Source of the DNA: Abelmoschus esculentus
Taxonomy: Eukaryota > Streptophyta > Magnoliopsida > Malvales > Malvaceae
DNA length: 64,000 bases
Reading direction: 5' to 3'
Assembly: GCA_035048815.1 (NCBI GenBank)
Contig: JAUCBN010000025.1
Coordinates: 10,502,501 to 10,566,500, forward strand
In this document: one piece after another, positions 10,911 through 23,288 of the stretch
Numbering within the stretch: position 1 is the first letter of the stretch
Layout of the letters: each line of letters opens with the position of its first letter
Notes under the pieces: model-generated
Database searches by the model: none
What the model was told of the DNA's origin: nothing
What the model saw: the letters and a program-made list of their open reading frames with translations, nothing else
Translations under genes and position numbers: made by a program

Positions 10911-13149
10911 TTTCAAGATTTATCTCATGAAAATAAAAAATTATAATATAAACTCTTTTTATCCCGTTATCTGTAGTATTATCTAATAAAATTCAATTAT
11001 TTAAATTTTATTTTATGTTATTTTTTTTAAAGATGAATCCGTATTTTTATGTCATGTAAATAGAAAGTTGGTGGTTACAAATAAATAAATTATAAATAAA
11101 TTACTGATATAAAACATAAATAAATAATTGAATTTTAATAAATAAAACTATAAATAATATAATAGAAAGGATCTATAATATAATTTTCAATAAAATAGGG
11201 TGTCTGTGAATAGAGATCTTATTCTTAGGATTAATATTAATCCAACCTATGTAATAATCTATGGAGTTGTAGTTCTTAAAGAGACGTTGTTTTTTATCAA
11301 GATTTTTTTTATTATTTAGGGCGATTGTTATAATAGTACGAGAAGTCGTGATATTATAAGCCGACTTCAAGAAGATCAAGGACGGTAATTTGATTTGAAA
11401 TAGTGATTTCTGATTTGATCTCATTAGATAAAAATGAGACTTTTTATTAAAAATTAAGATTGGATCTAGAGATAAAGTTATGATTTAGAGTAGAGGCAAA
11501 ATAAAAATGTTTAAAAGTAGGAGAGATAAATTCATAAAATAAAATATGTTTTTTAAAAAATTAAATAAGAAAAAAATTGAAAAAATTTTTCGAGGGTGCA
11601 CTCATATACTTTCGTCACTGGTTAAGTCAGTTTCGGGGTCAAATTTAGTATATATATTTTTAACTTGACTCTATATATTTATATGTTTTTCTTATATTTT
11701 TATATATAATATTTAATATTTTTATTAATTTTTCTGAATTGAGTTAAATTTAGTTGATTTTTTTATTAAAATAACGTGATCGGATCAAAATCGAGTTATA
11801 ATTATTATTACACTAGATCAAATCAGATTAAAAATAAAAAAATATTAAAGTCAAATCAGATATGAATTAAAAAAATATTTTAATTTTTGAATCAAGATTA
11901 AAACCATCAAAAATTTACCGAGGTGATCCGTTGTCATCCGAAGGAATTTATTAGAACTAGAGGCCAATTCCATCCGATTATATGGGAAGTCACTGGTAGT
12001 ATAGGCCGACTGAAATACTCATTCAAATCACTTCAGAAAAGTCCATTAATTACTTTATTTATTTAATGATAATTTATCTTAGATTATTAAATGAAAATAA
12101 ATACTTAAACTTTTAAACAAAAAATTCAAAAATGTTGTGGTAAAATATCTATATATTTCTGGAAAAGTGTTTGTATTTTTTTTCTTTTTAATGTTGTAAC
12201 GAGTAATCAATAAATATACTAATATTTATAAAATATTTATATTTGTAACCGATAAAGCTGAAGCCAACTTGCATTTTTTGGGACCTTTTAGTATATTTTT
12301 TTATATATTTTTTAAAATAAAGAAGTAGCAGTAAAGTTGAAGGTAACTTTTTAAAATATTTTTTTAAAAAGTTTTGTTAATAAAAAATTTAAATATTAGT
12401 ATTTTTTAAAGACTGAGATCCTTGGGACCTAAGGAACTTTGACCCTGTTATAAAATTTAATCATTTGATATTTTTTTAATATTAAATTTATTTCTGTAAA
12501 AATAATTATTTAAATTAAAAAATTATGATAATTTATTTAATATATAATTGAGAAATATAGGTGTAAATGAATCGAGCTTGAATGAATAAGGTTTTATTTA
12601 TATTTATTTATTTATTTATATTTAAAGTTCTTTATGTCTAGTTCGATTCAACTTTTAATATCATATTTGTATTTCTTAATTTATTTTTTATGATATTCAT
12701 GTTCATTTGTTTAACGTTCATGAACATATTCTTGAATATCCGTGTAATATTTGCAAACATATTTATTTATATAACCTCTAATGTGTCTATTTATATCTTC
12801 AAAAAATATAAAATTACATCAATAGTCTTTAAGCTCATTAGATTTCATAGTTTAAACTCAAAATTCATCGCATGTTCAATTTATCCTATACATTCACTAA
12901 TATTTAAAATATAAAAAACAATGAAAAAGGGAAAACAAGTTAGCGGGCTTATAAATGAATTAATAAATAAGTTTTTTCGTGAACACAAACGAATAAAATA
13001 TAAATATGTTTGTGTTTGTTCATGAATACAAATGAATAAAATATATATTTGTGTTTGTTTATTAAACAAGCATAAAATTTTTTATCCTTATTCAATTAGC
13101 TTAATAAATGAATATTATACGAATAATTCGCTAAAAATTCGTTGAATGC
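10911..13149. other. AT-rich intergenic DNA, no gene seen
   Basis: No ORF of substance is present. The stretch 12550-13100 is rich in short inverted words such as GTTCATGAACA, TTTATTTATTTA and TTTGTGTTTGTT. Such runs are common in plant repeats derived from DNA transposons, but I could not define ends or a target duplication. Confidence 0.5.
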
Positions 13150-14463
13150 TGTTGCGTGTTTTAAGTGCTTCGCAAATACGTACAAGTGTACACGTTTCAA
13201 GTTATAGTATAGAAAGTTATCATCTCCACAAGGATTGGTGCTTCTTTCGGAATCTAATTTTTTGCACTGAAAATAAAGACACAATTGTTTAGAGAATTAA
13301 TTTTTAACCGAAATTAAAAAATAAAATAAACAAGTAAAATAAATTAGAATAATCAATAAAATGGATTAAGCTGGTTATCCTGAATTATGGAATGACGGTT
13401 GAGTGAATTCTTCCTCGTAAGTGGGTGCTCGCACCACTCAATTGTTCCGGTAATTGGGCTTAGTCAGATTGTCTAGTCAGTTCATCTAAATGCTTGGGCA
13501 ATTGCAACTAAGAGAATTGCTCGGGCAAGTTGAGCGACTATCCTCAAGGTTCGGCAAAGCATTCTTCAACGGTCCCCGTTATCCCTAACCCGAGACGTTG
13601 TTAATTGCACAACTTTTGACGATACATCCCTGCGTAAATCAAAAGTGAACAACAACTTTCTTGCGCTTCTTTTAGCCGGTGAAATCATGCACTTATCCTT
13701 AAGTCGGATTAGTTCTCTCGCACTTGGATCGAACTATACCTATTCTTTTCGTGAATCCAACTCTCCCGAATCTGGATAAATGAATCGTTTATCGAAGTCC
13801 TTTCCCAGTTCTCTCGCAAACCAAATTAACACCAAGAATAGGTAAACCTTTATTAAGAACACACCACAAACTTAGATAAAATTTAAACTAAATCAATCCA
13901 GAAAATAGAATAACCCAAGCCAACTTTAAATTAGTTCATGGCTGGGCAAAAGTATCCAACAAATAATCCTCTCATCACTCGAATAAAACAAGAGAAAAAT
14001 AAAGATGAAAAAGACGATTGCTCCTTGCTTCCTTTCTCTCGATCGCTCAATCCATCCTCATGTTTGACACCAGGGCTTCCCTTTTTATAGGACTTGCTTG
14101 GTCAGATTATTTGATGAGAATTAATTTGATAAAGAGATAATTATCTCTTTAGAGATTTCAAATTAATTCAAATCTTTAATTCCCTTATCAAATCTAATTT
14201 TCTAGAATCTTTCCATGTCTTTTGAAATCAACTTTATCTCCTTGTGATTCCTTCCAAATTGGCATCAAATCCTACAAATAAGGAAACACACAACCACAAT
14301 ATCTTTTTCCACGCAATTTAACCGAAATATAAATTAAATATAATAATTAAAGAAATTATGTAAATATGCATGAATGACTAATAATGCAATTAATATTATG
14401 CTTAATTCTAGCAATAATAAGAGTAAAATGGGTAATAAAAATAGTACTTTTGGACACTCAACA
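13150..14463 (-). mobile_element. Solo LTR of a diverged Athila-like family (G)
   Basis: Starts TGTTGCGTGTTTTAAGTGC and ends CACTCAACA, 1,314 bp, with near-matching flanks AATGC (13145-13149) and AATGA (14464-14468). In minus orientation it shows the same landmarks as the A/B/C LTRs: a TATA box (CCTATAAAAAGG, complement at about 14080-14091), an AATAAAG/GTTTAC poly(A)-plus-donor block (complement near 13840-13852), CTCTCCCGA and TTCTTTTAGCCG blocks (on the plus strand at about 13760 and 13668), and an acceptor-like TTTATTTTCAG (complement near 13268). No internal domain is attached, so it is a solo LTR formed by recombination. Confidence 0.7.
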
Positions 14464-15002
14464 AATGATTTATTCATTAATATAGGTTGAACTAAAAAAG
14501 AACGAACATGCATCCTCAAAGTTTTGGGTTCAGAAACAATTTAGGTTCTTATTTATTAAATATTAGACAAATAAAGCATTGCCACATAAATTTTAATTTT
14601 AAATATAAAATAAGTCTTTATATTTTTTAAATTAATTATTTTAACCTCTACGAATATTAGATCTTGAATTCTGACTGTAATAAGTTTTACATTTTAAACT
14701 ATTTGAGAGTTGTTGTAATTTAATTTTTTATTATGTTTTCCGATATAAACATTAGACGAGTTAAGTGAAACGAAGCGTGTTGAAAGTCTTTGTTAATAGA
14801 TAAAACAGAGTATTTTATTCCTAGGCTTGAAATAAGGTTTCTGAAAGGCTTTGTATTTTTATTTACGTATTGAATCCTAAGTCTTTTCTTTTCTCTTTTA
14901 AACCCCTATAAAATTTTATCTTATTTCATATTCTTATCTTTCTTTCTGGATATTTTGAGTGAAGGGTAATAAAGATATCAGAGCCTTATGTTCCTTGACA
15001 CA

Positions 15003-18000
15003 ATGGTGAAGACGCGACATCAGGTGGATCAGTTAGCATTTGTAACACCCCTAACCCGGTTCAGGAGCTAGGAGTGTCACTCAGACATTTAAGATTATAC
15101 AAATTCAGAAACATTAAACTATGCATTTGAAATCAAGAAATGTTAATTTTAGGGGCCAATCAAAACTTTTAACTTAAACCTTGTTACTTAACTAATGACC
15201 AATCAAAACATTCTTTTTAGTCTTGATAAGGTTTAATACTTTATAACCTATCTTGTGTTTGTAAATCAACTTGAGTAAAACATGCATATAACATGAACAT
15301 TTCAAGATCAACAAAATCAATCAAGATACTAGGAACATTATGTAACAACGTTTAGGTTCATTGTTAACTTTTATACTTATACCATATTATCTATATAGGG
15401 ACTAAATCGAGTCATACACCAATCTATATCCGTTTTCTTTATCCATACATGCTTATCATTCATACCTTTCAATACTAGGGAACCATTCCCAACTCACTTG
15501 ATCATTCAAACATGTTACAATAGTATGACAAGGTATTCGAGTCACATGTTAAGGTGTCAAGCACTGAATCGTGTTAAGGTGTCATTTGCACCGCATGTTA
15601 AGTACACAAAGTATTAAACATGTTAAGGTATCAACTACATCGGACTATTAAGTACACTTAGTACTTATCATTTAATCGTGTTAAAGTGTATTTTCACCCT
15701 AGGTGACAATTACATTGGACTATAAACAAATCAAGTTGAGCTCTAGACTCTAGGCATGCCTTTCTACCTAAGACCAACTAACAACCAAGGCTTACTTGTA
15801 ATCTTATTAAGTATTCCTTTAATTGATCAGGTTCATAATCCATTTATATGTTGTACAATGCATGAATTCATGTTTACATTCCATTTAAATGTTGTCCAAT
15901 GCTTGATACTAAGCTTTCAATACAATTTCTTACATTCAAATGCATGTTATCAAGGTTAAAATGCAATTACATGTCAACTAGTGCATGTTATTCAACTTAC
16001 TATTAAATTTTATACCGCCTAATGCATTTTTCAAAGCCTATAAAGTATATATAGACCAAATACATATCTATTCTTATAATAAATCAAGACATATAATCTT
16101 GTCAACCACATTCATTAGATGCATGGATCACTTACCAAACCTTCAAGCGATTGGCATGTCAATTTATTTACCTTTGGTATCTCCCAAGCAATGATATGCA
16201 TTCACATACATTGAAACACGACATTTACATGAGTTATCATTCAATTAAACTTCTTTTCATAATTACCAAGTATTTGATTAGTCAACTTTCATGCAATTCA
16301 TGTAAAGAATGGTTAGGACCTAAGTCTGAACCCTAAGATTAGCTACACTCACAAGTCCTCCAAGCTTAGCATCTAAGGCTTGAAAGGCCATCACCTTGCT
16401 CCTTGCAAGCTCAAGACTCTATTCCTCTTCCATTTGATCTCCCCATATTCCAAACAAGTAAACAAGCATGTCATTAGAATCCATTTAATTACCAAATTAG
16501 TTTTATGAATTATGGATCTTAATTGTAAAAAACAGAATTTGTCCTCTATGGACAGTTTTGCTATCCTTTAGAAAAAATTAACATATCTCTTAGTTCCTTT
16601 ATTCAAATTTAGCATACTTTATACCCTTTAAAAGCTAAGAGTACTCTATAAATAACCATATTAAGCTCATATTTTTAATCACAATCGTTTATTATCAGAT
16701 TTCATTTAAAGTCAGGACTATCCTGTTTCAGGACAACCTGAACCACTTTTACAAATTATTTTATATCTCACAAACAATAAATAAAATTAAGGTGTTTTTT
16801 TTAAAATTAAAATAGACTCATAAAAGATTTATATTGCTATTTTCCAGCCCTAAATTCCTTATAAACAAGCTTAGGGATTTTTTTAAAGTTACTGCACAGA
16901 ACAAAATGTTCTGGGCAGATTTAGTTAGCTTTGCTTTCTAGCTCATTTTAGCCTCTTTCTATTCCATTTTATATTGCTAACCACTTAAGTTCAATACTAG
17001 ACATGATTTCTAGTAACTCTTGCCTCATAAGCTTCCTTAATTCCCCTCCTAACATATTCAAAACGTACCAAATTTTTAGCTTGTTCGATTATGACTAGTC
17101 ACGTGGACTGTTTTGGTTCTTATTTTTTTTCTCCCAACAACAATCTAAGCTAGAAAATTAATTCCTCTCATGTTATTTACACAATTCTCCAGCAATTAAC
17201 AATTAATTCTAACCTATTCGAACACCTTAGATATCATTTAAACCAATTTTCCTGCAGCATAACACCAAATTCTAACCACTAGTTACTTCATTCAATCATG
17301 CAAACACTCAAAGAAATAAAAAAAAATGAAAGAGCTTACACTTATTTTCAAGCTAGAACCTCAAATCTTCAAAAACATGCAAGAATTTACCCTCCAATTT
17401 TTTAGGTTTTCATGGCTTTTTTATTTTCTCTCAAAGTTTCTCCTCCCTTGATTCTTTGTTTGTCCCAAAAATGAAGAGGATGGAATAGAATGTGTGATGA
17501 TTTTCTTTACTTATTATTGGAGAGTGAAAAGACTAGTTTGACCTTCTTTAATTCTTGTTTAGCTAGCTAATCAATGGCAAGAGATGAAAACAGAAACTTT
17601 GGCATGCAATCACCTTATTTTGCTTAAATTTTAATTGAGTACTTCTTATTGATCCTCTAATTCGACCAATCTTTTAATTTAGACCTTTTCAATCATTCTT
17701 TTTAATTATTTCAATTGTAACTATTAATTTACTTAGTAACAAAATTTAGTATTTTAATTTGTACTTTAATCTACTAACTATCACATTTTAAATTCTTTAA
17801 TGTTTTGAGTACTTCTCAATTTAGCAATTTAATTTGAATCTTATTCAAATTTAAACATATTATTCTCCTAGGCTAGGATTTGGGATGTTACAGCATTGGC
17901 GGCGCAAGAGCAACCATCAGTGGCTCAAATGTAACCATCAGAACCCCTATTGCAACATCAGTCCCAGATTGATAAATCTTTACACAAAATGATTGGAGAG

Positions 18001-19060
18001 TACCGTTAATGATTGGTTCCAAAATATGCAATCAACTATATTAACAAATTTACACAAAATGTTGAAGATTATTTTAGGCAAAAAGATTGATTTTGTTGGT
18101 CCAATATTTTAGAATTTTGGGTTTCCCTCAATCTGCTCTGAGAACCCAGACACTGAGGTCGGCATTAGTGATAATAAACACTCCTCAACTGAGCAATCCT
18201 ATTCCAGTTCAGGGAAAGGTCTAAGAGGACAATAGTGTAGCACATAAGGGAGCTTTTTTTTTTCCTTCAGTAATGTTGTTTGCAAGTTGTTGTGTCCTAA
18301 ATTCGATGAAAATAAGTTTAAAGATTGATATTCCAAGATTGAGCAATTCTTTGAAGTAGAGTGCATATCAGATGAAACTAAAATAAAGGTAGTGATGCTC
18401 TATCTAGAAAGAAAAACACTACAATCGCATCAATCGTTTACTAAAATGCACAAAGGTATGTCTTTTTCTAGTTGAACAAAATACTTGATTTTACTCGAGA
18501 AACATTTTGCCCTAGAGGGCTTTGAGGACCTGTTTGCTGAATTGATAGCATTAAGACAAGTTGATACAGTGAAACGTTATTATAAATAGTTTATATAGTT
18601 ACTCACTCATGTGGAACTATTTGATGTCTATGTTTTGAGTTTATTCAAGAACCATCTCAGGATAGATATTAATCCTATAGTTAAACTACTAAAATAAAAA
18701 GCGCTAACAAATGTTTTCCACTTGATATGACATATAAAAGTAATGGTGTTTCTTGGACAGAGGAAACAATGGACATAGACCAATTGAAAGGGGTCTAGTC
18801 CCTTTCCCTTGTCAATTTATTTCAAGTTGAGTAGAGGAGCTATGAAAGGGACTGTAAATTCAAGAATAGTTTATTGGTCCTTTTTTTAGATTGTCCGCAC
18901 CTATAATTGTGAGTCTAAAACCGAGCAAACTTGAAGACTCAACTAATACAAAAAGGAGATTATATTTTTGGTATGCTACTAGGTATAAACCTAGACATAA
19001 ATATGCTCGAACATAGTTGTATCAAATCTTAAAATAAGGGTTGAAAGATAAAGGGAAATT
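15003..19060 (+). pseudogene. gag of gypsy element F (interrupted)
   Basis: ATG 15003 starts an MVKTRHQ reading frame. The solo LTR enters after the GCATT target site, and the same frame continues on the far side with Gln-rich sequence until a TAA near 17929. The gag core (CPKFDENKFKD-like at about 18290-18330, then IEQFFEVE) aligns with element E. The zinc-knuckle region near 18960-19020 reads LYFWYATRYKPRHKYA, so the cysteines seen in E have become Phe/Tyr/Tyr. Multiple stops are present. Confidence 0.72.
15041..17892 (-). mobile_element. Solo LTR, 2,852 bp, Tekay/Del-like, with 5-bp TSD
   Basis: It starts TGTAACACCCCTAACCCGG and ends GGGATGTTACA. Perfect GCATT target duplications lie at 15036-15040 and 17893-17897. 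Long LTRs with TGTAACA/TGTTACA ends are usual in Tekay/Del chromoviruses. Those LTRs commonly end in GGGTTAGGGGTGTTACA, which fits the reverse complement here, so I place it on the minus strand. There is no internal coding region and the interior is AT-rich. The insertion cut the gag frame of element F. Confidence 0.82.
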
Positions 19061-19140
19061 AAAATTATTCTTGGATTGTGAGAAGACTACAGAATTAGAG
19101 GTACAAGAGTGTGCAAAGGATGAAATCCTATTCTCTTTGA

Positions 19141-20930
19141 ATGTTATGTAGAGGGGGCAATTACTTGGGAGACTATAAAGTTGAGGTTATGGTAGGGAGA
19201 ATTTTTTGTATTGCCTTGGTAGATTCAGGATGTACCCACAATTTTTTGAATCTAAAAGTTATAAAGAAAGAGAAATGTCCATCAATAAAAAAAATCAGTT
19301 TAAAGCTTAGTTTAAAAAAGTGTGCGTGACCGCACCTAAGGCATTTAGCGAAGGAAGGCGAGGATAAAAACGCCTCTACCGGCGGAGGTGCAACGAGCCA
19401 CCGTAAGCACAGGGAGACGTTAGGAAGCGAGCACTTTTCGACTGGTGCTGGACGCAGCGCTTTTTACATCTTTCATTTCGAATGGATTCTGACAGTAAAG
19501 ATGAACAAGACAAGGGATAAAGAAACGAAATTGAAGAAAGGATACGTAAAGTAAAGTGTACGTAAAAGTTAAAAGAAACAGAAAAGGAGAAGGTATAGCA
19601 AAACAACGAAGAAGATAGTGAAATTTAAAAGTCATGTGTTGTAATACCTTTGATTAGTATTTTATATTTTATTTTTAATTTATTATTAATGAATGTGGGA
19701 CTCGATTTATTAAAGAATGAATTTTTTAATAAAGAATGAATTTTGTAATACCATAATTTATTATTAATGGAAACCAAAAGTTAAAAATTATCTATTAAAG
19801 AATGATTTTTTTAATTTAATTTTTATTAGTATTTTATTTTTTTAATTTTATTATTATTATTATATAATTATATTTTATATTTATAATACTTTTGATAGAT
19901 TAATGTATCTGTTTTTTTTAATTATAAGAATTATTATTTTTCGTTCTTGTTCTTATACATGTTTCCGTAATTATATCAATGTAATATAAAATGTTGAGGA
20001 AGATTAAGAATATAAAAAATAATATAATAATAAAAATAATAATGTATTATAATTAAATTATATTATCAGGATATTATATTATTAGAATTTTGGTATTTGA
20101 TATTTATATATTTTTATTTATTATATTATATTATGAGGATTTAGTTATTGTTATTAAAATAGTTATATTATTAATTTGTATATTAATATAATAAAATACT
20201 AAGACTTATTTATAACTATTATTTTATAGAAGATAATTTTTTTGATAAATTATATCATAGGTGATAGTTGATAATTATGTGTATTTTGAATTATTAATTT
20301 TTAAATTATTAATTTTAATTCAAAAAATTAAAATAGAGGATTTAGTATTAATTTATAATATCAATTTGGGTACTATTTTCCTCTTGTCGTTGTCCGATGT
20401 TGAGCTTCGTCTCGACATCGATTACGACAGAGGTTTTTAGCGAGGCCCTATTTACTTTCAAAAATATCTATTCTATAAATAGAATGATATGAAATATTTT
20501 AGTACAACTTTATCATTATCATAATGTTTCAAATAAAAATATAATATAAAATTAATTTATAGCGCTTTCCTTAGGAAAAGCCCTCGCCTTCGCATAGCGT
20601 CTAGCGCTTCGGCTTTAGAGTCCTTTAGCGCATCGGAGCGCCTAGCGCCTCTTAAAACTAAGGTTTAGAGTCACTATGGCAAATGAAAATATGGTGACAA
20701 TTGTTGATCAATGCGAGAACATGGTGTGAAAAACTCAGAATCAAAAGTTTACAACAAGTTTTCTAGTCTTGCCTTTTAGGAATTATGACTTGATACTAGG
20801 AGTTGAATGGGTGTCCCATTTAAGGAAAATTAATTGAGATTTTGTTGGGTTACAAATGAAATTCAGACATGAAAGAACTAAAGTAATCTTAAAAGGGGTG
20901 CAGTGTGGAAGTTTACAAGCCATGAAAGTG
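19141..20930 (+). pseudogene. protease region of gypsy element F (interrupted)
   Basis: The aspartic-protease core IALVDSGCTHNFLNL (about 19213-19257) keeps the D-S-G catalytic triplet. The second half resumes after the insertion at 20661 with VTMANENMV and the conserved strand LPFRNYDLILGVEWVSHL (about 20770-20825, one internal stop). The coding continuity across 19310/20661 was used to define the insertion between them. Confidence 0.7.
19311..20660. mobile_element. Non-autonomous DNA transposon insertion, hAT-like
   Basis: The 1,350-bp insertion splits the protease frame of element F. The flanks AAGCTTAG (19303-19310) and AGGTTTAG (20661-20668) match at six of eight bases, fitting an aged 8-bp duplication as in hAT elements. 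Both ends are rich in GCG/GCC words (GGCGAGGATAAAAACGCC left; TAGCGCTTCGG and GGAGCGCCTAGCGCC right) around a strongly AT-rich core. Inverted similarity of the extreme ends is weak and no transposase is present. Confidence 0.5.
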
Positions 20931-20984
20931 AAGACTTGTAAGATATTATTGAGAGGGTCTCAGGGTCCCTGCACTTCTGCTCTT

Positions 20985-21357
20985 TCGTTAATGAGCCCAC
21001 AATTAGAAAAACTTATTTATTCCCTTCCCTAGTCATGGACTCAAAGAAGACCGTCATTATTGAAGCCAAGGATATCAAGAATCTTAAGCTTGATGAACTC
21101 ATGGGGTCACCCCTCACACACCAAATAATGATGAAAGGAAGAGAAGAGAAGAAGAAAGAGATAAGATCGATGAGGAAGAAGAAAAAGATGGAACTTGGTG
21201 TGAATGTGAACATCATTGCTCTCAAATCCTCCAAGTGCATTCCATCTTGAAGAATCAAGTGAGGAGGATAGTGATGAAGGTGAAGAGATAACCCAACTCT
21301 TAATGAATTTAGTTCGATTAATGAAGAACGAATTGAACAGATCATCAAAGCACAGAT
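20985..21357 (+). pseudogene. Ty1/copia gag fragment (UBN2-like)
   Basis: The translation first reads LEKLIYSLP, then after a stop and one frame change KKTVIIEAKDIKNLKLDEL, MGSPLTHQIMM, a Lys/Glu-rich run, IALKSSK, and an acidic ESSEEDSDEGEEITQLL. This order (SLP-W, EAKD-L-LDEL-GSL-THE, charged linker, IALKS, acidic EEDEE) is typical of plant copia gag proteins. It is cut on the right by the Athila-like LTR at 21358 and abuts the gypsy F protease on the left. Confidence 0.75.
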
Positions 21358-23144
21358 TGATAACTCCGCAAAAATGCTATATTTTAAGCCTTTTTTACTT
21401 AAGTTATTGAGTGTCTTTAAGTACATACATGAGCATTTAGTTGCATTTAGGATCATAACATTGCATTTAGTTTCTAGTTATGCCTTGGCATTTTTGGTTT
21501 GGCAATAGGTGCTATTTTACGGGGAAGGTCGTGCTTTTGGTTGATGTTGTACAGGTAAAGCAAAGTGGAAAGTAGAGGAAATTTATCATGGTATCCGTAG
21601 AAGGATAGCGATGAGAAAATGTCATGGCAAATCTGGAGACCTCTTGTGCTGCACTAAAAGACAAGAAGATATTTTGTGAGAAGTGTCAACTAGTGCTATG
21701 CAAGCTGGCCTCAGCCACCTTAGTAGGGGACCACTTTCACCATATCAGAAATGCCATCACGTGAACAAGGGTGAAAATGGAATTTTTACCAAACCCTAGG
21801 GTTTTTCACCCCTTTTTATAAGGCATGGTGACCTAATAAAAGATAGACCTTTTACATACTTTTTTGGGAGCTAAGAAACGAAAAAAGAAGGACCTTTGGA
21901 GCTGTTTGCGGCGAAGGAAAGCCTCCACCTTTCTTCCCCAACTTTCGGCCAAAGAGTCCTCCACTAATAGAGCTTGAAGGGAGTGACATGCTAGGCACCC
22001 GAGAGGGGCTAGCGCGCTAAGGCGACTCCGTGGTCGTTGAAGAGGTCGGCGACTGTGCGCACAGAGGGTGTCTTCTATCCTCTTCCTTTGCTTTATTTTA
22101 TTTTTATATCTTTGAGAGGATTATTGTGGATGTTTAAGGATGATATTGTGGATGATACTTGTCTTTAACTTTCACGCCACCATGGTTTGCTTTATTTAGG
22201 TGGTTGTTAATGTGGATGATTAACTATTTATTTTTATAAAAATTTAGCATGCTATGTGTTTATGTATTTGCTTTGCTCATTGTTGTTAATCATTTAAGCA
22301 TTGTAAGAGGCATGAGAGTGTCTCGTGTTTAGGTGCACGCTAGGTGTTCGAGAGAAACCTAGCCATAGATCCTTAGTGTCCGAAAGGAACTAAGGGGGGA
22401 TCTACGTGAGCAATGAGTTCTAGACTGCAAATAGAGTCTAATCTGACCTTAGGTGCTTGAGAGAGAATTAAGTGAGGGTTTCAATGACTAAAAGGAATGT
22501 GCTTTGTTGATAAGGCTAGATGACACTGCTGAGATCGAGAGGAGATGCTGTGACATTTTAGACTATCAGGTTCCTATGACTCGAGAGAGCGGGAGCACTT
22601 TAGAAACCTCTGTCGAGTAAATAGACACCATAACAACTAGATGTTCGTAGGAGTCAGATTAAGAAGTCCATAGGAACTCCCACCAATCATTCCCAGGAGA
22701 GCTCATCAATAGAGGGTTAGTACAACATATTGCTTAATCGTGTTCTTGCATCCTGTTTTTGCCTCAACATTTACAAACTACTTCAACTGTTTTATTTTGT
22801 TTTCTTGCAATCGCACTACATACTCTCCACCCACTGCTTCCATACTGCTACCGTGCCATTGCAATCCATTCCATTTTGCATTGGCATATTTTAGTTGCCT
22901 GCATTCTAAAATTCCCATAGTAGTTCACCACCACACCTTCACCGTAAATATCCATTTCCATCTGTTTATATTTTTATATTTATTTGCTTTTTAGTTAGTG
23001 ACACCTTTTTGCCTTAACAAAATTGACTTACACTTTACCGAATCCTCGTGGGAAAGATACTCACTCACCCTTTATTACTTGTATGATTGTGTATACTTGT
23101 ACACATGTCTTGGCCTAATTTATAGCACTGCACGAACAACACCA
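21358..23144 (+). repeat. 5' LTR of element D, about 1.79 kb
   Basis: The start TGATAACTCC was chosen by likeness to the TGATAAGTGC starts of the A/C LTRs. The end CACCA was chosen because AGTTTTTGGCGC follows, exactly as in family A, where the LTR ends six bases before the PBS. The LTR contains the reiterated AGGTGC(T)CGAGAGAG motifs (about 22330-22620) seen in Athila-type LTRs. Confidence 0.6.
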
Positions 23145-23150
23145 AGTTTT

Positions 23151-23169
23151 TGGCGCAGTTGCCGAGGAT
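23151..23169 (+). other. Primer-binding site of element D (tRNA-Asp type)
   Basis: TGGCGCAGTTGCCGAGGAT differs at a few positions from TGGCGCCGTTGCCGGGGA, the usual Athila/Tat PBS complementary to aspartate tRNA. Confidence 0.75.
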
Positions 23170-23288
23170 CTGGCAAGAGTAAAGTTTCTCATTTTTATCT
23201 TGGCATTTTCATTTTACTTTGTTTATTTTCTTATTTCATTTTACTTGTTTTATTTGTTTGTTTTATTTTTCAGGGTTTTTCTCTATGC

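Larger units (their letters stand above)
14710..20985 (+). mobile_element. Decayed Ty3/gypsy element F, same family as E, split by two insertions
   Basis: The pieces are an uncertain 5' LTR (about 14710-14975), a PBS (GATATCAGAGCC, about 14978-14989), and gag from ATG 15003. Gag is interrupted by the solo LTR at 15041-17892 and resumes at 17893. Protease follows at about 19190 and is interrupted by the insertion at 19311-20660. The protease end lies at 20661-20930, and the element stops near 20985. No RT or integrase remains. The order and residues parallel element E. Confidence 0.75.

Noticed and set aside
12550..13100. Possible MITE rich in GTTCATGAACA-type inverted words
   Set aside because: No matching terminal repeats or target duplication could be found, so it is listed only as AT-rich DNA.
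21013..21456. 147-codon minus-strand ORF
   Set aside because: Antisense of the copia gag fragment and the following LTR start; low-complexity Ser/Phe/Leu-rich translation.
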